From assembly GCA_050950205.1 (NCBI GenBank), contig JBMNHF010000007.1:267536-331535 (forward strand): 64,000 nt of DNA, read 5' to 3'. How positions within the stretch are numbered: position 1 is the stretch's first letter; every line of letters starts with the position of its first letter. Origin of the DNA: WRAV01 sp050950205. GTDB taxonomy: Bacteria > Bacillota > Clostridia > Oscillospirales > Ruminococcaceae. The position numbers and the translations under genes were made by a program. Shown piece by piece: positions 16,312 through 25,228 of the stretch. Under the pieces are notes generated by a model. It searched no databases, was not told where the DNA came from, and saw only the letters and a list, made by a program, of their open reading frames with translations.

Positions 16312-18666
16312 ATGAACCAAAGCATTCCCAACAAGGCTACACCTACGGGTGCTCCTCCCGGCAGACGACCGGCAAGGCCTCCCAAAAAGAAACTGCCTCT
16401 GGGCCTGCGGGCTACAAGGGGGCTGTTTGTTGCCATCGGCAGGGTGCTGATTACCCTGATTTTGGTGGGGATTATCACCGGATGCATTGTAGGCTGTGTC
16501 CTGACCGTTTACATCTTGCAGTACATTGGATCCGACAACTCGGTGGATTTGGAAGCGGTTAAAATGGGGTACACCTCCCTGATGCTGGCCGAGGACCCCA
16601 AAACCGGTGAGGAAGTTATTCTAAAGCGTCTGTACTACGGCGGACAGGACCGCACCTGGGTGGATTATGACAACATCAGCGAATACACCAAAAAGTCCAT
16701 CGTCGCCATTGAGGACAAGCGTTTCTGGACCCATGACGGCGTGGACTGGCGGCGAACGGTGGGTGCCTTTATCGGTATGTTCCTGCCGGTGGAGGGCACC
16801 ACCACCGGAGGCGGTTCCACCATTACCCAGCAGTTGATTAAAAACGTCACCGGAGACAACGACTACCGGGTGGAGCGCAAGGTGCGGGAAATCTTCCGGG
16901 CGCTGGATCTGCACAAAAACTACTCCCGGGAAGAGATTTTGGAGGCATACCTCAATCTGGTGCCTCTGGGCAACGGTACCAACGGTATTCAGGCAGCAGC
17001 CAACTTTTATTTTGGAAAGGACGCCAAGGATCTCACTTTGGAGGAAAGCGCCGCCATTGTGGGCATCACGAAGTATCCGGGACTGTACAACCCCTATCGG
17101 AACCCGGAAGAGCATAAAAAACGCCAGGTTCACGTTCTTTCTGAGATGCTCAGTCAGGGGATGATCACCCAAGAGGAATATGATAAGGCAGTGGATGCCA
17201 AGCTCAACTTTGTGGACAGAGACTCCCATGAAACCTCTTCCTCCCAAACCTCCAGCTATTTTGTGGACCATGTCATCAATGAAGTGGTAGCCGATTTGAT
17301 GGAGTACAAGGGGATGGAAAAAAGCTATGCCCTCAACCAGATTTACAGCGGCGGATACCGAATTTACACCACAGTGGATTTGGATATGCAGGCTTATTTG
17401 GAGGAGTTCTTCCGCACCTCTGAAAACTTCCCCGCCGTCATTGGTGAAGAATACCCCGAATCGGCCACCGCCATCATCGACCCTTCCGGCAAGCTGCTGG
17501 CAGTGGTGGGTGGCATTGGCGAAAAAACCGGGGAGCGCACCTTTAACCGGGCCACCATGTCCCGCCGGCATCCCGGCTCGGCCCTCAAACCCATTGGGCC
17601 CTATGCATTGGCCTTTGAGCGCAACAACCTCACCTGGTCCACCATTGTGGAGGACAGCCCCCTTACCGACGCCCCCGATGGCTGGTCTCCCGTCAACTAC
17701 TACAGCGGCTTTTTGGGGCCCATTACGGTAGACCGGGCCATTCAGCAGTCGGTCAACACCGTGGCCGCCAAGGTGGTTCAGATGCTCACCCCCCGCCGGG
17801 TATTCAACTTCTTGCGGGATGACCTGCATTTTACCGGTCTGGTGGAGCGGGAAGTACAGGGAAACATTGTCCTCACCGACGTGGCCATCAGCCCCATGGC
17901 TCTGGGAGCCCTCACCTACGGCGTCTCCCCTTTGGAGATGGCGGGAGCCTATCAAATTTTCATCAACGGGGGACAGTACACCAAGCCTTACTCCTACACA
18001 CGTATCGAGGACTTTGAGGGCAATATCATCCTGGAAAAGGACACCACCCCCACCCAGGTCATTGCCAAGGATACCGCCGTACTGCTCAACAAACTCCTGC
18101 AGCAGGTAGTGGTAGGCCCCCACGGAACCGCTCGAAACGCCCGTCTGGACAATATGCCCACCGGAGGCAAAACCGGAACCTCTCAGGACAACACCAATCA
18201 GTGGTTTGTGGGCTTTTCCCCTTATTACGTAGCTCCCGCTTGGCTCGGATACGATCGCACCACCAAGGTGGTGGTGGATGCCAACGGCAGACGCCAGGTG
18301 GTACCCAACGCCGTGCGCTACTACACCTTTCCCCCGCCTGTTTTGTGGAAGAGCATGATGCAGCCGCTGCACACCGATTTGGAGTACAAGGATTTTATCG
18401 AGTCTCCCAATGTGGTGTCCATGACCTATTGCACCGAATCGGGAGGAATTGCCACTGCCTACTGTCCCACCACCGCTTCGGGATGGTATAAAACCAGCCG
18501 AATTCCCTCCAACTGCACCCTCCACACCAGTGCCCCCATCGAGGCGGGAGAGCGCAGCGACTTTGATATTGACAACGACGATTATGTCAGCCCATGGCTT
18601 CGTCGCCGGAGCGGCGGTGGCACTGCCATCGACAGCAACCGCAGCATCTTTGACGAGATAGACTAA
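16312..18666 (+). CDS. Class A penicillin-binding protein (PBP1-type)
   Basis: Bifunctional peptidoglycan glycosyltransferase/transpeptidase anchored by one helix (about residues 35-70) after a Pro/Lys-rich cytoplasmic tail. The GT51 motifs are present: EDKRFWTHDGVD with the catalytic Glu, GGSTITQQLIKN, RKVREIFRALDL and GNGTNGIQAAANFYFGK. In the transpeptidase, the active-site Ser is in GSALK, with QQSVNTVAA (SxN) and GGKTGTSQDN (KTG). At 784 residues it is the usual size, with a short Ser/Gly-rich C-terminal tail. Monocistronic. Confidence 0.93.
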   Translation: MNQSIPNKATPTGAPPGRRPARPPKKKLPLGLRATRGLFVAIGRVLITLILVGIITGCIVGCVLTVYILQYIGSDNSVDLEAVKMGYTSLMLAEDPKTGEEVILKRLYYGGQDRTWVDYDNISEYTKKSIVAIEDKRFWTHDGVDWRRTVGAFIGMFLPVEGTTTGGGSTITQQLIKNVTGDNDYRVERKVREIFRALDLHKNYSREEILEAYLNLVPLGNGTNGIQAAANFYFGKDAKDLTLEESAAIVGITKYPGLYNPYRNPEEHKKRQVHVLSEMLSQGMITQEEYDKAVDAKLNFVDRDSHETSSSQTSSYFVDHVINEVVADLMEYKGMEKSYALNQIYSGGYRIYTTVDLDMQAYLEEFFRTSENFPAVIGEEYPESATAIIDPSGKLLAVVGGIGEKTGERTFNRATMSRRHPGSALKPIGPYALAFERNNLTWSTIVEDSPLTDAPDGWSPVNYYSGFLGPITVDRAIQQSVNTVAAKVVQMLTPRRVFNFLRDDLHFTGLVEREVQGNIVLTDVAISPMALGALTYGVSPLEMAGAYQIFINGGQYTKPYSYTRIEDFEGNIILEKDTTPTQVIAKDTAVLLNKLLQQVVVGPHGTARNARLDNMPTGGKTGTSQDNTNQWFVGFSPYYVAPAWLGYDRTTKVVVDANGRRQVVPNAVRYYTFPPPVLWKSMMQPLHTDLEYKDFIESPNVVSMTYCTESGGIATAYCPTTASGWYKTSRIPSNCTLHTSAPIEAGERSDFDIDNDDYVSPWLRRRSGGGTAIDSNRSIFDEID

Positions 18667-18742
18667 CGAGGCGTAAAACCCTGTGTTCCATCTTTAAAGA
18701 GTATCTCTTGTTTTTATAACCGAGCAGCCTAATAAGAAACGA

Positions 18743-18770
18743 CCTGGAGTTTGCACTCCAGGTCTTTTTT
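18743..18770 (+). terminator. Terminator of the PBP gene
   Basis: An 8-bp stem (18743-18750 with 18755-18762), a TTGC loop and a T6 tract. Confidence 0.88.
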
Positions 18771-18782
18771 ATTCCAATGAAT

Positions 18783-19580
18783 TTACTTGGCCAGCAGTAC
18801 GCGGTCGTTGGCGAATTCTTCTCCGCTGGCCTTTCCAAAGCGTTCCAAAAGGCCTTCTACGGTTAGGTTTTTCTTTTCCTCACCCTGAATATCCAAGATA
18901 ATCTGGCCATCGTGCATCATAATCAAACGGTTTCCGTGTTTGATGGCATCCCGCATATTGTGGGTGACCATCAGGGTGGTCAAATTGCCTTCCTTGACAA
19001 ATCGCTCGGTCAATTCCAGCACCTTGATGGCAGTTTTGGGATCCAGAGCTGCTGTATGCTCATCCAACAGCAATAGCTTTGGCTTTTTCAGGGTGGCCAT
19101 CAGCAGAGTGAGGGCTTGTCGCTGGCCGCCGGACAGCAGTCCCACCTTTGTGGTTAACCGGTCCTCTAGACCCAGCCCCAGCAGGGCCAAATGCTCTTTG
19201 TAAAGAGCCCGTTCCTTATTGCTGATGTACCATTTTAAGCCGCGGGGCTGCCCCCGGCGAAAGGCGAGGGCAAGGTTTTCCTCAATGCTCATGTTGGCAG
19301 CCGTGCCCATCATCGGGTCCTGAAAGACACGTCCAAGCATGGCGGCCCGCTTGTGTTCCGGGAGCTTTGTCACATCTACGCCATTCACTTCCAGCGACCC
19401 CTGATGGATGGTGTATACACCTGCAATGCAGTTTAACAGGGTAGACTTTCCGGCGCCGTTACCGCCGATCAGGGTGACAAAATCCCCTTCGTTTAGATGC
19501 AAATTCACACCCCGCAGGGCTATTTTTTCGTTGACGGTTCCGGCATTAAAAACCTTGAAAATTTCTTTGGCTGACAGCAA
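18783..19580 (-). CDS. ABC transporter ATP-binding protein (TrpZ-like)
   Basis: ATPase of the uptake system formed with the next two genes. The 265-residue protein shows Walker A GGNGAGKST, the signature LLSGGQRQALTLLMAT, Walker B KLLLLDEHTAAL and the switch His in MVTHN. Domain style and operon order match the trpXYZ-type transporters that pair with PF04392 binding proteins. It is the last gene of the T-box-controlled operon, with its ATG next to the permease stop. Confidence 0.9.
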   Translation of the reverse strand: MLSAKEIFKVFNAGTVNEKIALRGVNLHLNEGDFVTLIGGNGAGKSTLLNCIAGVYTIHQGSLEVNGVDVTKLPEHKRAAMLGRVFQDPMMGTAANMSIEENLALAFRRGQPRGLKWYISNKERALYKEHLALLGLGLEDRLTTKVGLLSGGQRQALTLLMATLKKPKLLLLDEHTAALDPKTAIKVLELTERFVKEGNLTTLMVTHNMRDAIKHGNRLIMMHDGQIILDIQGEEKKNLTVEGLLERFGKASGEEFANDRVLLAK

Positions 19581-20474
19581 TTACTGACCCCCCTGAATGG
19601 ACACTTTGATGGGATGAATTTTTTTCTTAAAGACAGGCAGTGACAAAGCGATGGCAACGGTAATTGCTGTAAACAGCTTCAGGTCGTTGGCCGGCATGCC
19701 CAGCTTGAGCACCAATGCAATAATCATGCGGTAGGTTATGGCACCAAGCACCAGGGAAATCAACCGGCTGAAAAAGTTCTTCTTGCCAAAAAGCACCTCG
19801 CCGATGATGACGGAGGCAAGCCCAATGACGATGGAACCGGTCCCCATCTGCACATCGGCAAAGCTTTGACTTTGGGCAATCAATGCGCCGCTGATTGCTA
19901 CCAGTCCATTGCTGATCACCAGCCCAATGATTTTCATACCGTCGGTGTTAACCCCTTGTGCCCGAACCATATGGGGGTTGTTGCCGGTAGCGCGAATGGC
20001 TGAGCCGATTTCGGTTCCAAAGAACCAGTATAACAGGGACACAATGGCCAATACACAGAGCAGCGCAAAGGCAATGACTGCAGCGGTTGCACTTAACCCA
20101 AGGTTTTCAAACACCGTGTAAACCGTGTTCATCCGCAGCAGGGAGATGTTGGCCTTTCCCATAATGCGCAGATTGATGGAATACAGGGCAATCATGGTTA
20201 AAATGCCCGACAAGAGGGCTGGTATTTTGAGCCGCGTGTGCAAAAGTCCCGCAGCCAGACCTGCTGCCAGCCCTCCCAGCATGGCAAGAAAGGTTGCGAA
20301 ATAGGGATTTGCTCCATTGGTGATGGCCTGGGCTGCAATGGCGGCACCCATGGCAATGCTACCTTCCACCGTCAGATCTGCGATATCCAAAATACGGTAG
20401 GTAATGTAAACCCCAATGGTCATGATCGCCCATATCAGTCCAAGGGAAATAGCGCCCGAAATAATCTGTAACAT
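19581..20474 (-). CDS. ABC transporter permease (LivH/BPD_transp_2 type)
   Basis: A 297-residue, highly hydrophobic permease with about eight membrane segments. The family feature LDIADLTVEGSIAMGAA follows the first helix, and the central cytoplasmic coupling segment contains GSAIRATGNNPHMVRAQG. It works with the lipoprotein upstream and the ATPase downstream to import an amino acid, tyrosine being the best guess from the T-box specifier. Confidence 0.9.
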   Translation of the reverse strand: MLQIISGAISLGLIWAIMTIGVYITYRILDIADLTVEGSIAMGAAIAAQAITNGANPYFATFLAMLGGLAAGLAAGLLHTRLKIPALLSGILTMIALYSINLRIMGKANISLLRMNTVYTVFENLGLSATAAVIAFALLCVLAIVSLLYWFFGTEIGSAIRATGNNPHMVRAQGVNTDGMKIIGLVISNGLVAISGALIAQSQSFADVQMGTGSIVIGLASVIIGEVLFGKKNFFSRLISLVLGAITYRMIIALVLKLGMPANDLKLFTAITVAIALSLPVFKKKIHPIKVSIQGGQ

Positions 20475-20509
20475 TTAGGTTTCCTCTCTGCGTGCAAAAA
20501 TCTATTTTT

Positions 20510-21484
20510 CTAGATGACAAACTCCTTTAAGTCATCGGGGATCTTTAGCCCAATTTCCTCTGCAACGGTTCCGTTGATCATAAAGTCGAACTTTTCAGAG
20601 GTTTTAACGGGCATATCGGCGGGTTTGGCTTTGCCATTTAACACCTCAACCGCCATCAGGCCGGTTTGGTATCCCAAATCGTAGTAGTTGATGCCCAAAG
20701 TGGCCAGAGCGCCGTTTTCCACCATACCGGACTCACCGGCAATGACAGGAGTTTGGGAAGCGGAAGTCACCCCATGGACAATGGGCATGGAGGAGGCAAA
20801 GACGTTGTCGGTGGGAACATAGATGGCGTCGCATTGTTCCACGATAGACTGGGTAGCCTGCTGCACGTCGTTGGAGTTGGTGACGGTGGCCTCCACATAA
20901 GCAAGGCCCAGATTTTCAATGGCCTCTTTTGCAAGCTTTGCCTGGATGATGGAATTGTCTTCGCTGGAGGTATACAACACCCCTACGGTTTTGGCATCCG
21001 GCGCCAGCTTTACCAGCAGATCAATCTGCTCTTTGATGGGATTCATGTCGCTGGTTCCGGTTACATTTCCGCCGGGCTTTTCATTCGAATCCACCAGCTT
21101 TGCCCCTTCGTAGTCGGTGATGGCGGTACCCAGAATGGGAATGTCTTTGGTCTTGCCTGCAATGGATTGGGCAGCAGGCGTAGCAATGGCAAGGACCAGA
21201 TCCACTTGATTGCTGACAAAACGGTCGCTGATGGTGGAAAGATTGCTCTGGTCTGCTTGGGCATTTTGAAAATCAATCTCGAGATTTTGTCCATCTACAA
21301 AGTTGTTGTCCTTCAAAGCTGCGATAAAGCCTTCCCGGGCAGCGTCCAGGGCCACATGGGCCGTATATTGAATAATGCCTACCGTTACCTTGCCGCTGTC
21401 CTTTGCGTTGGAGCATCCAAACAAGCTGCTCACCAACATCATAACAGCAACGATAAGTGACATCTTCTTGAATCCTTTTTTCAT
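20510..21484 (-). CDS. ABC transporter substrate-binding lipoprotein (PF04392, TrpX-like)
   Basis: A 324-residue extracellular binding protein. The lipobox is SSLFGC (Cys about 24). The mature part has the PF04392 pattern: VTVGIIQYTAHVALDAAREGF, LATPAAQS-like LAIATPAAQS, and ITDYEGAKLV...GGNVTGTSD. In the related streptococcal and clostridial systems this family is predicted to bind tryptophan or tyrosine. ATG 21484 follows AGGGGG by 8 nt. First gene of the operon, directly behind a T-box. Confidence 0.9.
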   Translation of the reverse strand: MKKGFKKMSLIVAVMMLVSSLFGCSNAKDSGKVTVGIIQYTAHVALDAAREGFIAALKDNNFVDGQNLEIDFQNAQADQSNLSTISDRFVSNQVDLVLAIATPAAQSIAGKTKDIPILGTAITDYEGAKLVDSNEKPGGNVTGTSDMNPIKEQIDLLVKLAPDAKTVGVLYTSSEDNSIIQAKLAKEAIENLGLAYVEATVTNSNDVQQATQSIVEQCDAIYVPTDNVFASSMPIVHGVTSASQTPVIAGESGMVENGALATLGINYYDLGYQTGLMAVEVLNGKAKPADMPVKTSEKFDFMINGTVAEEIGLKIPDDLKEFVI

Positions 21485-21538
21485 CTCTAATACCCCCTAT
21501 TAACTGTTTTTTTTGACATGCTGCATGTACTTTTATAT

Positions 21539-21824
21539 AAAAAAATCACCCCTGCATAACAGGGGCGAAAAAATCTTTCGCGGTACCACCTTGTCTTCGT
21601 TGTATCAATACAACCTCAGCGAGCAACTAGCATTGCTCCTCCACAATAACGGTTGGAATCCGTCGCAGCCTACTCGACCAAAGGGCCTTTGGGTACGCAG
21701 CTCGCAAGATGTATTCACAGTGGTACTCACATGCTTTCTCGCACCAACCGAAAGCTCTCTGAAATGGTTTCGCACTGCTACTGGTTCCTGGTCATAGCCT
21801 TTCACTTATTGTTTTGTAATTTAG
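21539..21824 (-). promoter_or_regulatory. T-box leader, tyrosine specifier (TAC)
   Basis: The conserved T-box sequence AAGGTGGTACCGCG lies at 21579-21592. Upstream are the Stem I features AGTA, CAGAGAG and GGTTGGTGCGAG, then GTGAATACATC, where GAA-TAC-A places the specifier at 21711-21713 (Tyr codon). Downstream the terminator stem CCCCTG/CAGGGG (21549-21565) ends in T7. Low charged-tRNA should stabilise the antiterminator and switch on the ABC operon. The Tyr reading follows the usual position of the specifier; I did not fold Stem I by computer. Confidence 0.9.
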
Positions 21825-21830
21825 TTTCAA

Positions 21831-21859
21831 ATTATAGTCCTAGTTTCTGCATTTGTCAA
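21831..21859 (-). promoter_or_regulatory. Consensus SigA promoter of the T-box operon
   Basis: TTGACA (21854-21859), a 17-nt spacer and TATAAT (21831-21836) on the minus strand: a perfect match in boxes and spacing. The 170 bp between here and the next terminator hold nothing recognisable. Confidence 0.88.
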
Positions 21860-22031
21860 TAGAAATGATGGTGCAATATTTGGAATTTACTGCTCATCCA
21901 ACTGTGAATGTTGCCTATATAGTGGTGCAGGCAAATGGACCATGCACTGCTGCATTGCTGTATGATAGGTGCAATCCCAGTGGTTTGACACGGGCAGCAT
22001 CCATACTTCTGGAATGGGAGAGGACACGAAA

Positions 22032-22053
22032 GCCGCCGTATTGCTACGGCGGC
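22032..22053 (-). terminator. Terminator of the EAL-HDOD gene
   Basis: A perfect 9-bp stem GCCGCCGTA/TACGGCGGC with a 4-nt loop is followed on the minus strand by a short TTT. Confidence 0.65.
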
Positions 22054-22067
22054 CGGAAAACTGCCCA

Positions 22068-23369
22068 CTATCTGCGGCGGGGACGTCGATTGCGGGTGCG
22101 ACCATTGGAAGAAACCGGAGCGTCTTCCTCGCTATCGGTGCCTTCCAAAAGATTTTTGTACCATTGCAGGGCGTTTAAGTAGGCTTTGTAGATATCCTCG
22201 GGGGTGAGGTCATAAACAATCAGCAGCCGGGAAATGGTCTTCCAATCTGCCGACTCGTACCGGTAGATGAAGCTGAGCAAAGGACCATAGTCCCCCTTCT
22301 CATACAGCAAGGCATCCCGAATGGAATCGGAAACCTGAACCATCTGCAACGCTTCTTCCATAGACAGCTCCAAAATGGAGTCCAGCACCGAAAACAGCCC
22401 CATCAAAAATAGGCTTTGGGACTGGTCTTCCAGCCGGAATGCAGGGGCAAGGTTTTCGGCAAAGCGGGCCCGCACCAGAGAAAGGCGGGTCAATTCGTCG
22501 GGGCGGTCAGCCCCCAGCAGCTTGGAAACGGCGGTAATCACCCATTTTCGGGTTTCCACCTGCCCCAAAATGGTGACGGCGTGGCTTACGCTCTTCACCT
22601 TTTGCCGCAAACCCAAAAACGGAGAGTTGATCATGCGCATCAGGCTCACCGTCAGAGCCGTGTCCTGCTGCACCACCTCCGCCACCGCAGAAAACTCAAA
22701 GTTGTCGTCCCGCACCAGATTGAGCAGCTTGATCAGGTTCATTTTCAGAGGTTTTACCTGATGCTGCCCCTTGGTGAGGGGGACACGGTAAAACCGCCCT
22801 TCAAAGAGGGCAGGCCCCTGCTCCCGCAGCGCTTCGAAGTACTCGTTGGTGTGGATGTGGGTCATGACGATGGAAATGTTGGGATAGTTGCGCCTTGTCA
22901 GGGCATACATCAGCTGCTGGCCGGGATGATGCATCTGCCGATGGTCGAAAAATATGTAATCGCACAGCTCCACAATGGGGGCATAAATGTCTACCCGGTC
23001 CAGCTTTTGCACCGCAAAGCGGAAGCCTTTTTTCTTTAAGTCCCGGATGCGGCTAAGATAGGGCTCCTCAGGCCGAACATCGTTGGACAGAACAAAGATG
23101 ACCTTTTCGTAAGGCACTCTGCACTGCTGGGCCAAATCCGCCAGCAGCATCAAATTGTTGACGGGGACGTAGATGGGCTTGTCCATGGTAAAGGCGTCAA
23201 TTCCCACTGCATTGAGGGTGGCCAGCAACGGGGAGAGCATGGCGCCGTCAAACTCACTGGTGGCCTGATTGGCCTTCATCAGCTCGTTGCCTTCCTGATA
23301 GCGGAAATAATAAGCCTGCACCGCCATCTGTTTATCAAAAAATGGTACCGGAATGACAAGTAAGTCCAT
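22068..23369 (-). CDS. EAL-HDOD signalling protein (YuxH-like)
   Basis: A 433-residue protein with an N-terminal EAL-like fold (about residues 1-200) and a C-terminal HDOD domain (about 200-400; LVRDDNFEFSAVAEVVQQDTALTVSLMRMINSPFLG). It ends in an Arg-rich tail (NGRTRNRRPRRR). The EAL part has no EAL motif or the usual acidic metal ligands, so cyclic-di-GMP hydrolysis is unlikely. It may be a binding or scaffolding module, as thought for YuxH-type proteins. A TATAAT lies about 35 nt upstream. A link to motility is only inferred from the organism being flagellated. Confidence 0.82.
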   Translation of the reverse strand: MDLLVIPVPFFDKQMAVQAYYFRYQEGNELMKANQATSEFDGAMLSPLLATLNAVGIDAFTMDKPIYVPVNNLMLLADLAQQCRVPYEKVIFVLSNDVRPEEPYLSRIRDLKKKGFRFAVQKLDRVDIYAPIVELCDYIFFDHRQMHHPGQQLMYALTRRNYPNISIVMTHIHTNEYFEALREQGPALFEGRFYRVPLTKGQHQVKPLKMNLIKLLNLVRDDNFEFSAVAEVVQQDTALTVSLMRMINSPFLGLRQKVKSVSHAVTILGQVETRKWVITAVSKLLGADRPDELTRLSLVRARFAENLAPAFRLEDQSQSLFLMGLFSVLDSILELSMEEALQMVQVSDSIRDALLYEKGDYGPLLSFIYRYESADWKTISRLLIVYDLTPEDIYKAYLNALQWYKNLLEGTDSEEDAPVSSNGRTRNRRPRRR

Positions 23370-23462
23370 ACAATCCCCCCATTTTCTATTCGGTTTTCAT
23401 TATACAACAGATTTGTAAAAATATCCAGAAATATTTTGTGAAATTTTATGGTTAAAAAGGAG

Positions 23463-23500
23463 AAAAGCAAGGGGTGCCACGGTTTCTTGGCCACCCTTGC
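23463..23500 (-). terminator. Terminator of the gpr-spoIIP operon
   Basis: On the minus strand GCAAGGGTG pairs with CACCCCTTGC (one bulged C) and is followed by TTTTCTCC. Confidence 0.65.
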
Positions 23501-23546
23501 CATGTGAAGTGAAGGTGAGTGTCCCCAGCGATGCAAAGCCGAGGGA

Positions 23547-23888
23547 CTACTGGGTTGCCTCCCGGTTGGCTTGAATTTTTTGGTAGGCATCCATCGCCTG
23601 CACCGCAAGACTTCCGGTCAGGCGCATTCCCGAAGGCAAAAACCCTCGATAGCTCCATATCACCTCCTGTACCTTGCCGGCGGTGTGAGCATTCAGATAA
23701 TAGCTTTTGCCCATCCAGGAAACTTCTGCCCCTTCCGGGCCAACCCAATCCACCAGAAACATATGGGGAAACTGACCGGGCATATAGCGTTGGGTGGATA
23801 AATCCACCGCCATAAAGCCCACCAGTCCGCCAATCAGTACACAGGTGATGAAAAAAGCTCCCAGAAACATTCTTATTTTTGCTTTCAT
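23547..23888 (-). CDS. Small membrane protein downstream of spoIIP
   Basis: A 113-residue protein that I do not recognise. It has one hydrophobic N-terminal helix (about residues 7-29), then an outward domain containing PGQFPHMFLVDWVGPEGAEVSW and a region rich in aromatic residues. Its ATG (23886-23888) overlaps the spoIIP stop (ATGA), so it is translationally coupled to spoIIP. That suggests a sporulation or cell-wall role, but no function is assigned. Confidence 0.7.
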   Translation of the reverse strand: MKAKIRMFLGAFFITCVLIGGLVGFMAVDLSTQRYMPGQFPHMFLVDWVGPEGAEVSWMGKSYYLNAHTAGKVQEVIWSYRGFLPSGMRLTGSLAVQAMDAYQKIQANREATQ

Positions 23889-25108
23889 GATGGGGTGTTG
23901 TCCTCCATACTTTGGTTGATCAGCTCCGCCAGAGCATAGCCTGCCATTTCGGCAGAATAGATGGCTTCTTCTAAGGTGTTGGCATTGGAGCCAAACTCCA
24001 CTAACAGCGCTCCGGTGGAAAGGTGCTGATTGTATTTGCGGTGACTGAGAAGAATGGGCCGGGTGAGCTGGGGATAATTTCGCTCCATGGCATTTTGAAA
24101 GTCGCAGGCAAAGCGCATATTCTGCCGCCAATGTTCCATCCCCATGGAGCCGTTGTCGGCTCCGGCCACAATCATGATCTGCGCTGCTTTTTTCCCCGCA
24201 ATTTCCACCACCGGCTTAACGATGGTTTGGTTTTCCCGTTCCATGGCATCCCGGTGCAAATCCAGCACGATTTTAATGCTGGGAAACTGCTGCAAATAAT
24301 TCTGGATGGTTTTTGCACTGCGCTCATAAGAACCGTTGTAGGAAGGGTAGTCGTGCTGGGTGGTGTCGTGAATGACACCGATGCCTTCTTTTTCCAAGGC
24401 GTGGGCCATGGCTGCTCCCACCGCCACCATATTGTTGTTGTTGTCGGTGCTGCGCCAGGTGTTGCGGGTGTCGTAGTAGGCGCTGTCGTACCGTTCAAAG
24501 CTTTCGGTGGCATGGGTGTGGTAGATCAGCACCAGGGGCTCTTCCTTTCCCTCCAACACCAGACGGTCCGTTTCCTGCAGCCAGGCTTCAATTTTTTGAT
24601 TGTCGTATTTGGTATCGTTGCGCAAAAACCCTTCACCAATGCGGATCAGATCGCCCCCTCTTCCGGCAAAGTTTTCGCTCACCAGCTGTGCCCGGTAGGC
24701 GGCAGGAATGCGGGGCTGAATGGGAGGGCTCTGTTCCAAATGATCTATGTCATTAGAGGGCTTTGCGTCTTCTTCCTGCACATCCTCATCCTCCTGAGGA
24801 GGGGAGGGCTGAGGCAGGGGCAGCGTGGGAATTTGGGGCAGCTGGGTGGAAGGCGGGTACAGCTCGGAACGAAACCGCTCCCGGAGTAAATCCAGGCCTG
24901 CGTCAGGCATCCCCAAAACCGCCGCAAAGGTGGCAACCCTCTCCCCTACGCCGCCAAACAACTGGGATCCCGTCCACAAGAAATTGATGCTCAGAGGCAG
25001 CACCAGTGCCACCAAAACAATTATCCCGTAAGCTTTTAATCCCGCTGTTTTTCTTCTTGCGTACCGCCTCACAACCTCATCACTTCCCCCTGCGGATTGT
25101 CGGGGCAA
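23885..25108 (-). CDS. spoIIP: Stage II sporulation protein P (SpoIIP)
   Basis: Peptidoglycan amidase/endopeptidase that, with SpoIID and SpoIIM, drives forespore engulfment. One transmembrane helix is followed by a Pro/Glu-rich linker and the catalytic domain. Metal-ligand motifs are LIYHTHATESF, VLDLHRDA and LLVEFGSNANTLEEA. The start is uncertain: the frame is open to ATG 25195, which has no binding site. TTG 25108 follows AAGGAGG at a rather long spacing, and GTG 25072 is possible. The gene lies directly after gpr, an order seen in other spore formers. Confidence 0.9.
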   Translation of the reverse strand: MPRQSAGGSDEVVRRYARRKTAGLKAYGIIVLVALVLPLSINFLWTGSQLFGGVGERVATFAAVLGMPDAGLDLLRERFRSELYPPSTQLPQIPTLPLPQPSPPQEDEDVQEEDAKPSNDIDHLEQSPPIQPRIPAAYRAQLVSENFAGRGGDLIRIGEGFLRNDTKYDNQKIEAWLQETDRLVLEGKEEPLVLIYHTHATESFERYDSAYYDTRNTWRSTDNNNNMVAVGAAMAHALEKEGIGVIHDTTQHDYPSYNGSYERSAKTIQNYLQQFPSIKIVLDLHRDAMERENQTIVKPVVEIAGKKAAQIMIVAGADNGSMGMEHWRQNMRFACDFQNAMERNYPQLTRPILLSHRKYNQHLSTGALLVEFGSNANTLEEAIYSAEMAGYALAELINQSMEDNTPS

Positions 25109-25228
25109 AAAGTGTACAGGCCCCTCCTTTCTATAACTATTCAGAAAGAAGGCAGGATAGAAGTCCCATCCCGGCAGAGGATGTGAACAGAACATGAATA
25201 GATAAAACTAGGGAACTTGCTTTGCGCA

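Noticed and set aside
16028..16312. A 94-codon minus-strand frame in the PBP upstream gap
   Set aside because: It overlaps the PBP promoter and leader and has no binding site or recognisable domain.
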